A DNA stretch of 64,000 nt from Verrucomicrobiota bacterium (GTDB taxonomy: Bacteria; Verrucomicrobiota; Verrucomicrobiia; Opitutales; Opitutaceae), in NCBI GenBank assembly GCA_023428905.1, contig JAEYWP010000022.1:248001-312000 (forward strand), given 5' to 3'. Below, in pieces: positions 1 through 9,684 of the stretch (the stretch's first letter is position 1; each line of letters opens with the position of its first letter). A program made the position numbers and the translations under genes. The notes beneath the pieces are model-generated. The model was not told where the DNA came from, did not search any database, and saw nothing but the letters and a program-made list of their open reading frames with translations.

Positions 1-3000
1 CTCTTCCTTGGCTGGCGCACCGTCCCGACGCAAAACGCGTCCCTCGGTGAGACCGCCAAGTCAGCCGAGCCCTACATGCGCCAGGTGTTTGTTGGAAAGG
101 GCGCCAATCTCGACCCCGACGCCCTGGCCTTCGAGCGCAAGCTCTACGTCATCCGCAAGCGTATCTACAACGAGATCCGGGCCGAGGGCATGGATGGCAG
201 CGAGTTGCTCTACCTGCCGAGCCTCTCGTCGCGCACCATCGTCTACAAGGGCATGCTGCTCACCACCCAGCTGCGGGAGTATTTCCCCGACCTGCAGAAC
301 CCGCTGATGGAAACCGCGCTGGCGCTGGTCCACTCGCGTTTCTCCACCAACACCTTCCCGAGCTGGGATCGCGCCCACCCGTACCGGCTGATCGCCCACA
401 ACGGCGAAATCAACACCCTGCGCGGCAATGTGAACTGGATGCACTCGCGCGAGGCCCATTTCACCTCCGAGGTGTTCGGCGACGACATCAAGAAGGTCCT
501 CCCGGTCATCAACCCGAACGGCTCCGACTCGGCGATGTTCGACAACACCCTCGAGCTCCTCTACCTCGCGGGTCGCCCCCTCCACCACGCGGTGATGATG
601 ATGATCCCCGAGCCGTGGTCGAACCACGAGGGCATGGCAGACGACAAGAAGGCGTTCTACCAGTATCACTCCTGCCTGATGGAGCCGTGGGACGGCCCGG
701 CCTGCATCTGCTTCACCGACGGCAAGTCGATCGGCTCGGTCCTCGACCGCAACGGCCTGCGCCCGGGCCGGTATTATGTGACCAAGGACGGCTTCGTCGT
801 CCTCGCCTCGGAGGCAGGCGTCCTCGACATCCCGGCGGAGGAGATCCAGGAGAAGGGTCGGCTCCAGCCGGGTCGTATGTTCCTCGTCGATACCGAACAG
901 GGCCGCATCCTCCAGGATGAGGAGATCAAGGCCCAGCTCGCCGCCGAGCGCCCCTACCGGGTCTGGCTCGACCAGAACCTCGTCCACCTTGAGGATCTGC
1001 CGGACGCCCCCGCCGTCCCGCAGCCTGATCACGACACCCTCCTGCAGCGCCAAATCGCCTTTGGTTACACTTTCGAAGACCAGCGCGTGGTCCTCAACCC
1101 GATGGCCCGCGACGGCGTCGAGGCGATCGGCTCGATGGGCAACGACACGCCCCTCGCGGTCCTCTCCAACAAGCCGCGCCTGCTCTACGATTATTTCAAG
1201 CAGCTGTTCGCGCAGGTGACCAACCCGCCGATCGACTGTATCCGCGAGGAGATCATCACCTCGGCTGAAACCCGTCTCGGCTCGGAGGGCAACCTGCTGC
1301 ACCCCGGTCCGGCGGACTGCCGCCGCGTCGAACTGAAGTGGCCTGTCCTCACCAATGAGGAATTCGCGAAGGTGCGCCGCCTCGACCGCCCGGGCTTCAA
1401 GGTCGGTGTGATCCCGATCCTCTTCCGCATCACCCGCGGCGAGCGTGGCCTGGCCAAGGCGGTGGAGGAGATGTGCGTGATCTCCCGCCGCATGATCGAG
1501 GAGGACGAGGTCACGGTCCTCATCCTCTCCGACCGTGGCGTGACCAAGGAGTTTGCCGCCATCCCGGCGCTCCTCGCCGTGTCGTCACTCCACCACTACC
1601 TGATCCGCGAGGGCCTGCGCACCCGCATCTCCCTGGTCCTTGAGACGGGTGAGGCGCGCGAGGTGCACCATTTCTCGCTCCTGATCGGTTACGGCTGCAG
1701 CGCGATCAATCCGTATGTCGCCTTCGAGACGATCGACGGCATGATCCAGGACCAGCTGCTGCTGGGCGTTGACCACAAGACCGCCTGCAAGAACTTCGTC
1801 AAGGCGGCCTCCAAGGGCGTGATCAAGGTGATGTCCAAGATGGGCATCTCCTCACTCCAGAGCTACCGCGGCGCCCAGGTCTTCGAAGCCGTCGGCCTCC
1901 GCCAGGATGTGGTCGACCAGTACTTCACCTGGACCCCCTCCCGCGTCGGCGGCATCGGTCTCGATGTCATCGCCCAGGAGGTCCTTGCCCGCCACCGCAT
2001 GGCCTTCCCGGAACGCCGGGTCGACGGCCACGTCCTTCCGGTCGGCGGCCAGTACCAGTGGCGCGACGACGGTGAATACCACCTCTTCAACCCGGAGACC
2101 ATCCACAAGCTGCAGAAGGCGGTTCGCACCGAGAGCTACCCGACGTTCAAGGAGTACTCCAAGCTGATCGACGAGCAGGGCCGCAACCTTTGCACCCTGC
2201 GGAGCCTGCTCGACTTCAAGCCGTCCACCGCGATTCCGATCGAGGAGGTCGAGTCAGTGGAGTCGATCATGAAGCGCTTCAAGACGGGCGCGATGTCCTA
2301 CGGCTCGATCTCGAAGGAGGCCCACGAGACCCTCGCCATCGCGATGAACCGGATCGGAGGCAAGTCGAACACCGGCGAAGGCGGTGAGGACACAGACCGT
2401 TTCCTACCCGGCCCGAACGGCGACTCCCGCAACAGCGCGATCAAGCAGGTCGCCTCCGGCCGTTTCGGCGTCACCAGCGAATACCTGGTCAACGCCCGCG
2501 AAATCCAGATCAAGATGGCGCAGGGCGCGAAGCCCGGTGAAGGCGGCCAGCTGCCCGGCACCAAGGTTTATCCCTGGGTGGCCAAGACCCGTCACACCAC
2601 CGCAGGCGTGGGTCTCATCTCCCCGCCGCCGCACCACGACATCTACTCGATCGAGGACCTGGCCGAGCTGATCCACGACCTGAAGAATGCCAACCGCCAT
2701 GCCCGCATCAGCGTCAAGCTGGTGGCAGAGGTCGGCGTGGGCACGATCGCAGCCGGAGTGGCCAAGGCGCACGCCGACGTCGTTCTCATCTCCGGGCACG
2801 ATGGTGGCACGGGCGCCTCGCCCCAGACGTCGATCAAGCACGCCGGGCTGCCCTGGGAACTCGGCCTCGCCGAAACCCACCAGACGCTCGTCTTGAACAA
2901 CCTCCGCAGCCGCATCGCGGTGGAGACGGACGGCCAGCTCAAGACCGGACGCGATGTCGTGATCGCCGCCCTGCTTGGCGCCGAGGAGTTCGGTTTCGCC

Positions 3001-4233
3001 ACCGCACCCCTGGTCGCCACGGGCTGCATCATGATGCGCGTGTGCCACCTGAACACCTGCCCGGCCGGTGTCGCCACCCAGGACCCGCGCCTGCGCGCGC
3101 TCTACACCGGCAAGCCGGAGCACGTGGTGAACTTCATGCGCTTCATCGCCCAGGAAGTCCGCGAGCTTATGGCTCAGCTTGGTTTCCGCTCCATCATCGA
3201 GATGGTGGGCCACGTGGAACGCCTGGAAGCACGCAAGGCCGTCGACCATTGGAAGGCCAAGGGGCTCGACTTTAGCAATCTGCTTTACCAGCCGGATGTC
3301 CCGGAGACGGTCGGCCAGTATTGCCAGATGCCGCAGGACCACGGTCTCGACAAGTCGTTGGACCTCACCGTGCTCCTCGATCTCTGCAAGCCGGCGATCG
3401 AGAACAAGGAGAAGGTCATCGCCGAGGTACCGGTGAAGAACGTTCACCGCGTGGTGGGCACGATCACCGGCAGCGAGGTGACCCGCAAGTGGGGCGCCGC
3501 GGGCCTGCCGGACGATACCATCCGCATTCGCTTCAAGGGCTCCGCTGGCCAGAGCTTTGGCGCCTTCATGCCCAGGGGCATGACCTTCCTTCTGGAAGGT
3601 GACGCAAACGATTACGTCGGCAAGGGCCTCTCTGGCGGCCGTGTCGCGGTGTTCCCGCCCGCCGGCTCCACCTTCAAGGCCTCCGACAACATCATCGTCG
3701 GCAATGTCGGCCTTTATGGCGCCACCGGCGGCGAGCTCTACATCGCCGGCATGGCGGGTGAGCGTTTTGCCGTCCGCAATTCCGGCGTCAGCGCGGTGGT
3801 GGAAGGTGTGGGCGATCACGCCTGTGAATACATGACCGGCGGACGCGTCGTGGTGCTCGGCCAGACCGGCCGCAACTTCGCCGCGGGCATGTCCGGCGGC
3901 GTCGCCTACATCCTCGACGAAGGCGGCAACTTCGCCAGCAACGTCAACAAGCAGATGGTCGGGATCGAAAAGTTCGAGTCGCCCGAGGAGGCCGCGGAAG
4001 TCCGCGCCCTGATCGAGCAGCACGTGCTCTACACCGGCAGCGTCCGCGGCCGCGAGGTGCTGGAAAAGTGGGACACGTTCGCGTCGCGCTTTGTCCGCAT
4101 CATGCCCAAGGACTACAAGCGCATGCTGGCCTGCATCAAACGCACCCATGACCAGGGCCTGACCGGCGATGAGGCCATCATGGCCGCCTTTGAGGAAAAC
4201 GCCCGCGACCTCTCCCGCGTCGGCGGCAACTAA
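1..4233 (+). CDS. gltB: glutamate synthase large (alpha) subunit, 5' partial
   Basis: Large subunit of NADPH-dependent glutamate synthase, which takes the amide of glutamine to 2-oxoglutarate to make glutamate. The reading frame is open from base 1 with family sequence (LGWRTVP, then QVFVGKG), so the true start and the catalytic N-terminal Cys of the glutaminase domain lie upstream; about 1410 residues are visible of a usual 1500 or so. In order: rest of the class II amidotransferase domain, the central domain, the FMN-binding synthase barrel, and the GXGXG beta-helix domain at the C-terminus. The 3Fe-4S cysteines are visible at about 3024-3063 (CIMMRVCHLNTCPAGVA). gltD follows 114 bases downstream on the same strand, as is usual. 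Identification is secure. Confidence 0.98.
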   Translation, partial: LFLGWRTVPTQNASLGETAKSAEPYMRQVFVGKGANLDPDALAFERKLYVIRKRIYNEIRAEGMDGSELLYLPSLSSRTIVYKGMLLTTQLREYFPDLQNPLMETALALVHSRFSTNTFPSWDRAHPYRLIAHNGEINTLRGNVNWMHSREAHFTSEVFGDDIKKVLPVINPNGSDSAMFDNTLELLYLAGRPLHHAVMMMIPEPWSNHEGMADDKKAFYQYHSCLMEPWDGPACICFTDGKSIGSVLDRNGLRPGRYYVTKDGFVVLASEAGVLDIPAEEIQEKGRLQPGRMFLVDTEQGRILQDEEIKAQLAAERPYRVWLDQNLVHLEDLPDAPAVPQPDHDTLLQRQIAFGYTFEDQRVVLNPMARDGVEAIGSMGNDTPLAVLSNKPRLLYDYFKQLFAQVTNPPIDCIREEIITSAETRLGSEGNLLHPGPADCRRVELKWPVLTNEEFAKVRRLDRPGFKVGVIPILFRITRGERGLAKAVEEMCVISRRMIEEDEVTVLILSDRGVTKEFAAIPALLAVSSLHHYLIREGLRTRISLVLETGEAREVHHFSLLIGYGCSAINPYVAFETIDGMIQDQLLLGVDHKTACKNFVKAASKGVIKVMSKMGISSLQSYRGAQVFEAVGLRQDVVDQYFTWTPSRVGGIGLDVIAQEVLARHRMAFPERRVDGHVLPVGGQYQWRDDGEYHLFNPETIHKLQKAVRTESYPTFKEYSKLIDEQGRNLCTLRSLLDFKPSTAIPIEEVESVESIMKRFKTGAMSYGSISKEAHETLAIAMNRIGGKSNTGEGGEDTDRFLPGPNGDSRNSAIKQVASGRFGVTSEYLVNAREIQIKMAQGAKPGEGGQLPGTKVYPWVAKTRHTTAGVGLISPPPHHDIYSIEDLAELIHDLKNANRHARISVKLVAEVGVGTIAAGVAKAHADVVLISGHDGGTGASPQTSIKHAGLPWELGLAETHQTLVLNNLRSRIAVETDGQLKTGRDVVIAALLGAEEFGFATAPLVATGCIMMRVCHLNTCPAGVATQDPRLRALYTGKPEHVVNFMRFIAQEVRELMAQLGFRSIIEMVGHVERLEARKAVDHWKAKGLDFSNLLYQPDVPETVGQYCQMPQDHGLDKSLDLTVLLDLCKPAIENKEKVIAEVPVKNVHRVVGTITGSEVTRKWGAAGLPDDTIRIRFKGSAGQSFGAFMPRGMTFLLEGDANDYVGKGLSGGRVAVFPPAGSTFKASDNIIVGNVGLYGATGGELYIAGMAGERFAVRNSGVSAVVEGVGDHACEYMTGGRVVVLGQTGRNFAAGMSGGVAYILDEGGNFASNVNKQMVGIEKFESPEEAAEVRALIEQHVLYTGSVRGREVLEKWDTFASRFVRIMPKDYKRMLACIKRTHDQGLTGDEAIMAAFEENARDLSRVGGN

Positions 4234-4264
4234 CACCACCCATCCACCGCCGCTCCCCCTTCCG

Positions 4265-4299
4265 CCCCGTATCCGGTTGTTCAACACACCGGAGCGGGG
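4265..4299 (+). other. hairpin between gltB and gltD
   Basis: The arms ccccg and tccggt pair with accgga and cgggg around a ten-base loop, with a small internal mismatch. No T-run follows, so it is not a standard intrinsic terminator. In the gltB-gltD spacer it could act as a processing site or set the subunit ratio. That role is inference. Confidence 0.4.
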
Positions 4300-4347
4300 T
4301 CCCGGGGGTGGGACAGCGGCCACCACCTTCTCCACTCTCTTCTCCCC

Positions 4348-5832
4348 ATGGGAAAACCAACTGGCTTCATTGAGTACCTGCGCGAACTGCCCGTCGATCG
4401 CCCGCCCCAGGAGCGCGTGCGCGACTGGAATGAGTTTCACCACCACATGGAGGAGAAGAAACTCCGCCAGCAGGGTGCGCGCTGCATGGATTGCGGCGTT
4501 CCGTTCTGTCACACCGGCAAGCTCATCAGCGGCATGGCCGCCGGCTGCCCGATCCACAACCTGATCCCGGAGTGGAACGACCTCGTTTACCGCGGCCTCT
4601 GGCGCGAGGCCCTCGAGCGCCTGCACAAGACGAACAACTTCCCTGATTTCACTGGCCGCGTCTGCCCCGCTCCCTGCGAGGGATCCTGCGTCCTCGGCAT
4701 CAACAACCCGCCGGTCACGATCAAGAATATCGAGTATTCGATCATCGAGCGCGGCTTCGAGGAGGGGTGGGTCAATCCGACCCCGCCCAAGACCCGCACG
4801 GGCAAGCGGGTCGCGGTCATTGGCTCCGGCCCCGCCGGTCTCGCCTGTGCCGCCCAGCTCAACAGCGCCGGTCACCTCGTCACCGTCTATGAGCGCGCCG
4901 ACCGCCCGGGCGGCCTCCTGATGTACGGCATTCCGAACATGAAACTGGACAAGAAGGAGGTCCTTCTCCGCCGTATCCAGTTGATGGAGCAGGAGGGAAT
5001 CAAGTTCCTCTGCAACGCCAACGTGGGCGAGAACGTGGAGCCGGAGATCTTCCTGCGTGAGTTTGACGCGACGGTGATCTGCACCGGTGCGACCAAGCCG
5101 CGCGATCTTCCGATCGAAGGCCGCAACCTCAAGGGTGTGCACTTCGCGATGGAGTACCTCACCGCCAACACCAAGGCCCTGCTCGGCGGCGGGCCGGAGC
5201 AGGCCCCGATCCACGCCAAGGGCAAGGACGTCGTGGTCATCGGTGGTGGCGACACGGGCACGGACTGCGTCGGCTCCTCCATCCGCCAGGGCTGCCGCAG
5301 CGTCGTCCAGATCGAGATTCTCCCGAAGCCTCCGATGGACCGGGCCAAGGACAATCCCTGGCCCGAGTGGCCCAAGGTCTACAAGATGGACTACGGGCAG
5401 GAGGAGGCCGCGGCCAAGCAGGGTCAGGATCCGCGCGTCTACCTGACGACGGTGAAGAAGTTCGTCGGCGACGAGCAGGGCAACCTGAAGGAAATCGTCA
5501 CCGTTCAGATCACCTGGGAGCGCAACGAAAAGGGCCAGTTCATCCCCAAGGAGGTTCCGGGCACGGAGCAGACCCGCCCGGCGCAGCTCGCGCTGCTCGC
5601 CATGGGCTTCCTCGGACCGGAACAGGTCTTCCTCGACGAACTCAAGGTCGACCGCGACGCCCGCACCAACATCAAGGCGGAGCACGAGAAGTACACCACC
5701 AACCTCAAGGGTGTCTTCGCCGCCGGCGACTGCCGCCGCGGCCAGAGTCTCGTGGTCTGGGCGATCAACGAGGGCCGCGGTGCGGCCCGCGAATGCGATC
5801 GTTACCTGATGGGATACACCGACCTCCCGTAA
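4348..5832 (+). CDS. gltD: glutamate synthase small (beta) subunit
   Basis: NADPH-oxidising flavoprotein partner of GltB; it passes electrons through Fe-S clusters to the FMN site of the large subunit. The protein has 494 residues, the normal length. An N-terminal cysteine-rich Fe-S region (CMDCGVPFC, then later Cys residues) is followed by the FAD dinucleotide fold GSGPAGL near residue 155 and the NADPH fold GGGDTGTD near residue 300, and the FAD-binding GVFAAGD motif lies near the C-terminus. The ATG at 4348 gives the expected N-terminus (MGKPTGFIEY). It is co-transcribed with gltB by position and ends in front of a strong terminator. Confidence 0.98.
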   Translation: MGKPTGFIEYLRELPVDRPPQERVRDWNEFHHHMEEKKLRQQGARCMDCGVPFCHTGKLISGMAAGCPIHNLIPEWNDLVYRGLWREALERLHKTNNFPDFTGRVCPAPCEGSCVLGINNPPVTIKNIEYSIIERGFEEGWVNPTPPKTRTGKRVAVIGSGPAGLACAAQLNSAGHLVTVYERADRPGGLLMYGIPNMKLDKKEVLLRRIQLMEQEGIKFLCNANVGENVEPEIFLREFDATVICTGATKPRDLPIEGRNLKGVHFAMEYLTANTKALLGGGPEQAPIHAKGKDVVVIGGGDTGTDCVGSSIRQGCRSVVQIEILPKPPMDRAKDNPWPEWPKVYKMDYGQEEAAAKQGQDPRVYLTTVKKFVGDEQGNLKEIVTVQITWERNEKGQFIPKEVPGTEQTRPAQLALLAMGFLGPEQVFLDELKVDRDARTNIKAEHEKYTTNLKGVFAAGDCRRGQSLVVWAINEGRGAARECDRYLMGYTDLP

Positions 5833-5857
5833 TTGCTTTCTCGCGACCGCGAGTTGA

Positions 5858-5890
5858 CGGCTGCACGGCCCACGCCGTGCAGCCGTTTTT
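5858..5890 (+). terminator. intrinsic terminator of gltBD
   Basis: A perfect 12-bp stem (cggctgcacggc with gccgtgcagccg), a four-base loop and then TTTTT, 25 bases after the gltD stop. This is a classical Rho-independent terminator. Confidence 0.93.
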
Positions 5891-5964
5891 GTTGGGTTTG
5901 GCTGGGCGGCCAGAGGCGCAGCCGGCGGCGCGGGCGAGGTGGGCGGCTTTTCGGGTCGCGGTAT

Positions 5965-6004
5965 GAACGCGGGGTGGGGCTACGCTGTGGAACGCGGGGT
6001 GGGG
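5965..6004. repeat. short direct repeat
   Basis: The 15-mer gaacgcggggtgggg occurs twice, 25 bases apart, between the two facing terminators. It resembles a decayed extragenic repeat. No coding potential is evident. Confidence 0.5.
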
Positions 6005-6034
6005 GCACCCTGCCTACAAGAAACGCCGAGGCGC

Positions 6035-6063
6035 AAAAAAAGGCCGCCCGGGTGCGGGCGGCC
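6035..6063 (-). terminator. intrinsic terminator for the minus-strand gene at 6091-9522
   Basis: On the minus strand a perfect 9-bp stem (ggccgcccg/cgggcggcc, four-base loop) is followed by seven T residues, starting 28 bases after the stop codon. Confidence 0.93.
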
Positions 6064-6090
6064 TGTGAGAGAGACGGTGTGCGTTTTGGC

Positions 6091-9000
6091 CTAGAGCGGC
6101 TGGACGCCGAGGGTGCACTGGAGCGAGGCCTTGTGGGCCGGCGATTCCAGCGACTTGAGGACCTCCTTGGCGTGTTCGAAACGCTGCTTCAGGTTCAGGC
6201 GGCCGATCGAGTCCTGGTACGACGGATGATCCAGGTACTGCTCGAGATACTGGACGTGGCGGCGCCAGAGGGTGAGATCCACCTTCTGCTTGGCCTCAAG
6301 ACGCGCCTTATACCAGTCGCTCTTTAGCAGCGCCTCCCGATTGAAGAGCGCCCGCACCTCCGGGGAGGAGAGCGACTTACCTTCGTAGGACCCGTTCGCC
6401 ATGATGTGCAGCAGGGCGGCGAGGGGCGGGATGGCCATGCTCACGCCGCCATCGGCGAAATAGGCCTCGGCCACGCGCTTGTGGGTGGTGACGATGTTGT
6501 CCATGCCATCGACAAAGGTCTCCAGGTCCTGGAGCTCCGGGCGGAGCATCTCGTCGGTGAAGACCACATGCGGGTGGTTGAAGACGCGTCCGAAGTAGAT
6601 CCGGACGAAGCGCGTGGTGATGCGGTAACCCAGCCGGCTGGCCAGGACCGTTTTCCCCTCGTGCTGGAAGTCCTCGATCTTCTCCAGGCAGCCGTCCGCG
6701 ATCAGCGCGCGGGCGTCGCGCTCGCTCACGTTCATGCGCGAGAACACCTCGGGGATCAGCATGCTGACGTCGTGGTCAACCCGCACCTTCGGTCCCACGT
6801 ATCCGGCAGCGGATACGAAACCGTCGTGGCCGGTCAGGATCAGGGAGATCAGAGCCGCATTCAGGTCGATGATCGGGGGCAGGGCGTTGAACGGGCCCTT
6901 GGTCAGGGCGCCCTCGGAGCCGGCGCCCGTGGTGGACGGCGACTTGCCGGTCATGCTGCTGATGAACTCCATGAAGAGTTCCGGCAGCTCCATGAAGTGG
7001 ATGGGATTGAAGACGGCGAGGGGGCGAACGCCCTTCTCGCGCGGGTTGTTGCGGCGGCCGGGCGCCATCACGTTGACCGGTGTGACCAGCGGCGCGCCGG
7101 GGCCGATGCCGCGGTGAAGGCGGGTGCCGAGTTCGCCGAGATAGGTGGCGACCGGATTGCCGACGTCGGGGCGCAGCTGCAGATAACGCGGGTTCTTGGT
7201 CGGCTTGCCGTCCACGATGCGGGGGTGGGCGGACGAGACGAAGTAGCGCGGCGAGGTGTTGCCCCCTTCCGCGGCGGCGCGGATCAGGCTCCGCATCGGC
7301 TCGGTGTAGGAGGTGTAGCCGATCGCATCTTCCATGAACGCCTGGGCGTCCTCGGAGGTCAGCGGCTCGTAGTTGGAAAGGAAGCACCCCGGCGTGGCCA
7401 TGTCGGCCTCGGCCTGGTGGTCGTACCCGCGGTGGATCGCGTCGTCGGGCCGCTGGAAGAGGCGGGCCTCGCAGTTCTGCACGATCTTGACCGCGCAGGC
7501 GCCGTTCGCGCTGGGATTCTCCGGCATGGCCACGTTCTTCAGCCCGGCGAGAGGCGCCACCGCGGATGCCGTGATGTCGTCCTCCATCTGTGTCTTGGCG
7601 GCGGGATGGAAGTCATGCCGCAGGCCGAAGACACGCCAGGAGCCGTCCTGCTCGAAGCCGACACGCAGGTAGTTGGTGACAATCTTGCGGCCCTCCAACT
7701 TCAGCTCGTAGCCCGGGTTGCCATTGATCGTATCCACCGAGAAATGACGGCGCCAGTCGGTGCCCCATTCCGCTTTGTAGTAGCGCTTGAGGACAAAGAG
7801 CAGCTCCTTGATGTGCTGTGGGATCGACTTCAGCCAGGCGTTGTATTCCGGGCTGTATTCGCGACGGGAGGGCGTGAGCAGTTTGATCACGCTGCCGAGG
7901 GAGCGGTCGTTGCTCAGGATCGGGCGCAGGTCCTTGCCATTGCGCGCCGGGTCCTTGAAGCGGTTCGAAGCGTCCTTGGCCAGGATGGCGGCCACCTGGT
8001 CGAAATCCTTCTCGAAGTCGGCGATGAAGACAGTGCCGGGCAGGATCGCGTAGGAGATGTCCTTGGAGATCTCGGACTTGCCGCCGCCGGAAACGGTGCA
8101 GGGTTTGTGGCAGAGGGTGGGCTCGGGCGTCGTGCCGACCAAGCGCCAGTTGGAGCGTTCGCCTGGGATCTTCTCCATGTGCACACGGTAGCCGCTCGGG
8201 CGGATGTAGTGCTTGCCCGCCAGCAGCTTGATCGAGCGTTCCTTCCCGTCGGCGGCCTTCCACGACACGGTCTGGTTGGCGAGGTTGAAGATGGTTTCCT
8301 CGGGAACGAGGATGACTTCGGCGTGGGTGCGGTCCACCGCGTAGCCTTCTGCCCGCAGCTCGAAGCGGTCGCCCCATTGGGCGACGACCTTCTCGAACGC
8401 GTACGTCTTCGCCTCGGCGAAACCGGAAAATTCCGCACCGAGGTCGTAGCTGGGATACACCAGCGCGCCGCCGGCGTGCTCTTCTTCGGCGGTGCCGTAC
8501 AAGTTGGCGGAGAAGCTGATCTGGGTCTTCACCTCCTTCTTGCAGTAGCCGTAGTAGTTGTCGGCGATGATGGTGACCATCACCCCGCGCTTGTCGCGGG
8601 CCGTCAGCTTGAAGGCTGAACCGTTGTTGTAGAGTTCGTTCTCATCCTTCCAGCACATGCCATCGCGGCGCTGGCGGGGGGTGGCGAGGTCCCAATGCGG
8701 CAGCCCGACCATGTGTTTCGGGACGCTGGTGAGGTGGGGCGCGAGGATGACGCAGCCGGTGCTCCCCGTCCAATGGTCGACATCGAGGCCGGCGTCATTT
8801 TCCGGCAAATACGGGTCGCCGCCATTGCCGAAGATCGACTCGACGAAGTCCAGGTTCGACACCAGGGAGCCAGGGGCGATGAAGCGGATTTCCATCCGTT
8901 TCTCGTCGGTGAAGCCCGGGATTGCGGGGCAAACCAGGGGACGGAGGAGGAGCGAGACAAAGGCCTCCGCTTGTTCCGCCTGGCCCTGGGTGAAGGGGAG

Positions 9001-9522
9001 GCGGAGCGTGTCGCGCGGCGGGCGCAGGGCCAGCTCGAGCATTTTGGCGTAAGTGACTTTCGGCACTTCCAACTTGTCGTCGGGCACCGGCAGGCCGCCG
9101 GCGGCGATATGGAAGACGCCCTGGGTGGTGCGGCGGTCGCTCGCGGGGTTGTGCAACACACCCTGGCGGAGGCGATAGCTCTTCAGCAGGGGCGAGGTGA
9201 ACTCGTCACCATTGGCCGGTAGGGAAAGCGCGCGGGCCAGGCCGGGTTGGTCGAGGATGAACGTCTTGGCCGGCAGCAACGGGGACGGCCCGATGTCCGA
9301 AAGGTAACTCTCCAGCCACACCTGGATGCGGTGATCGGCCGGACAAAGCGGGTCAATCAAGTGGCGCGTGGTTTCACGGTAGCGCGCGAAAATCGGATTC
9401 GCGAGGTCCGTGAGTCCGGCGTCGTCCGCACGGCCGACCGTGGGACAGCCCAGCAGGGCAAGTCTCAGGTTGATCGCGTGGTTGAGTTTATCGGGCGAGC
9501 TGACGGGTGTGGGCGTTGCCAT
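6091..9522 (-). CDS. probable PPi-type phosphoenolpyruvate carboxykinase
   Basis: A soluble protein of 1143 residues with no signal peptide or membrane segment. Its length, and blocks such as HIAAGGLPVPDDK, GSTGCVILAPHL and YGYCKKEVKTQISFSANLYG, recall the PPi-dependent PEP carboxykinases known from Entamoeba and Propionibacterium. Those enzymes interconvert oxaloacetate plus PPi with PEP, CO2 and phosphate, and are roughly twice the size of ATP- or GTP-dependent PEPCK. I recognise the family from memory of its overall pattern and cannot point to proven catalytic residues; many homologues are annotated as hypothetical. The ATG at 9522 is the only good start. The gene is monocistronic by position, with its own terminator. 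If the call is right, it would link glycolytic PEP to the TCA cycle alongside the pyruvate:ferredoxin oxidoreductase further on. Confidence 0.55.
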   Translation of the reverse strand: MATPTPVSSPDKLNHAINLRLALLGCPTVGRADDAGLTDLANPIFARYRETTRHLIDPLCPADHRIQVWLESYLSDIGPSPLLPAKTFILDQPGLARALSLPANGDEFTSPLLKSYRLRQGVLHNPASDRRTTQGVFHIAAGGLPVPDDKLEVPKVTYAKMLELALRPPRDTLRLPFTQGQAEQAEAFVSLLLRPLVCPAIPGFTDEKRMEIRFIAPGSLVSNLDFVESIFGNGGDPYLPENDAGLDVDHWTGSTGCVILAPHLTSVPKHMVGLPHWDLATPRQRRDGMCWKDENELYNNGSAFKLTARDKRGVMVTIIADNYYGYCKKEVKTQISFSANLYGTAEEEHAGGALVYPSYDLGAEFSGFAEAKTYAFEKVVAQWGDRFELRAEGYAVDRTHAEVILVPEETIFNLANQTVSWKAADGKERSIKLLAGKHYIRPSGYRVHMEKIPGERSNWRLVGTTPEPTLCHKPCTVSGGGKSEISKDISYAILPGTVFIADFEKDFDQVAAILAKDASNRFKDPARNGKDLRPILSNDRSLGSVIKLLTPSRREYSPEYNAWLKSIPQHIKELLFVLKRYYKAEWGTDWRRHFSVDTINGNPGYELKLEGRKIVTNYLRVGFEQDGSWRVFGLRHDFHPAAKTQMEDDITASAVAPLAGLKNVAMPENPSANGACAVKIVQNCEARLFQRPDDAIHRGYDHQAEADMATPGCFLSNYEPLTSEDAQAFMEDAIGYTSYTEPMRSLIRAAAEGGNTSPRYFVSSAHPRIVDGKPTKNPRYLQLRPDVGNPVATYLGELGTRLHRGIGPGAPLVTPVNVMAPGRRNNPREKGVRPLAVFNPIHFMELPELFMEFISSMTGKSPSTTGAGSEGALTKGPFNALPPIIDLNAALISLILTGHDGFVSAAGYVGPKVRVDHDVSMLIPEVFSRMNVSERDARALIADGCLEKIEDFQHEGKTVLASRLGYRITTRFVRIYFGRVFNHPHVVFTDEMLRPELQDLETFVDGMDNIVTTHKRVAEAYFADGGVSMAIPPLAALLHIMANGSYEGKSLSSPEVRALFNREALLKSDWYKARLEAKQKVDLTLWRRHVQYLEQYLDHPSYQDSIGRLNLKQRFEHAKEVLKSLESPAHKASLQCTLGVQPL

Positions 9523-9684
9523 GGTACTGAGGGGAAAGGCGGAGTGTGCGAGTGTCCAGTGTCCCGCAATGGGCTTTTACCGGCAACGCACGGATTGCAA
9601 AAGATGCCGCATACGTGGTGAACCGGCGTGTCGGAAGAAGTGGGGAAACTATCAGATGTCAGGCATTTATCTGAATACTTAGGA

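Noticed and set aside
2404..5685. Very long minus-strand open frame opposite gltB and gltD
   Set aside because: High-GC antisense shadow of genes with secure family assignment; the translation is low-complexity and matches nothing known to me.
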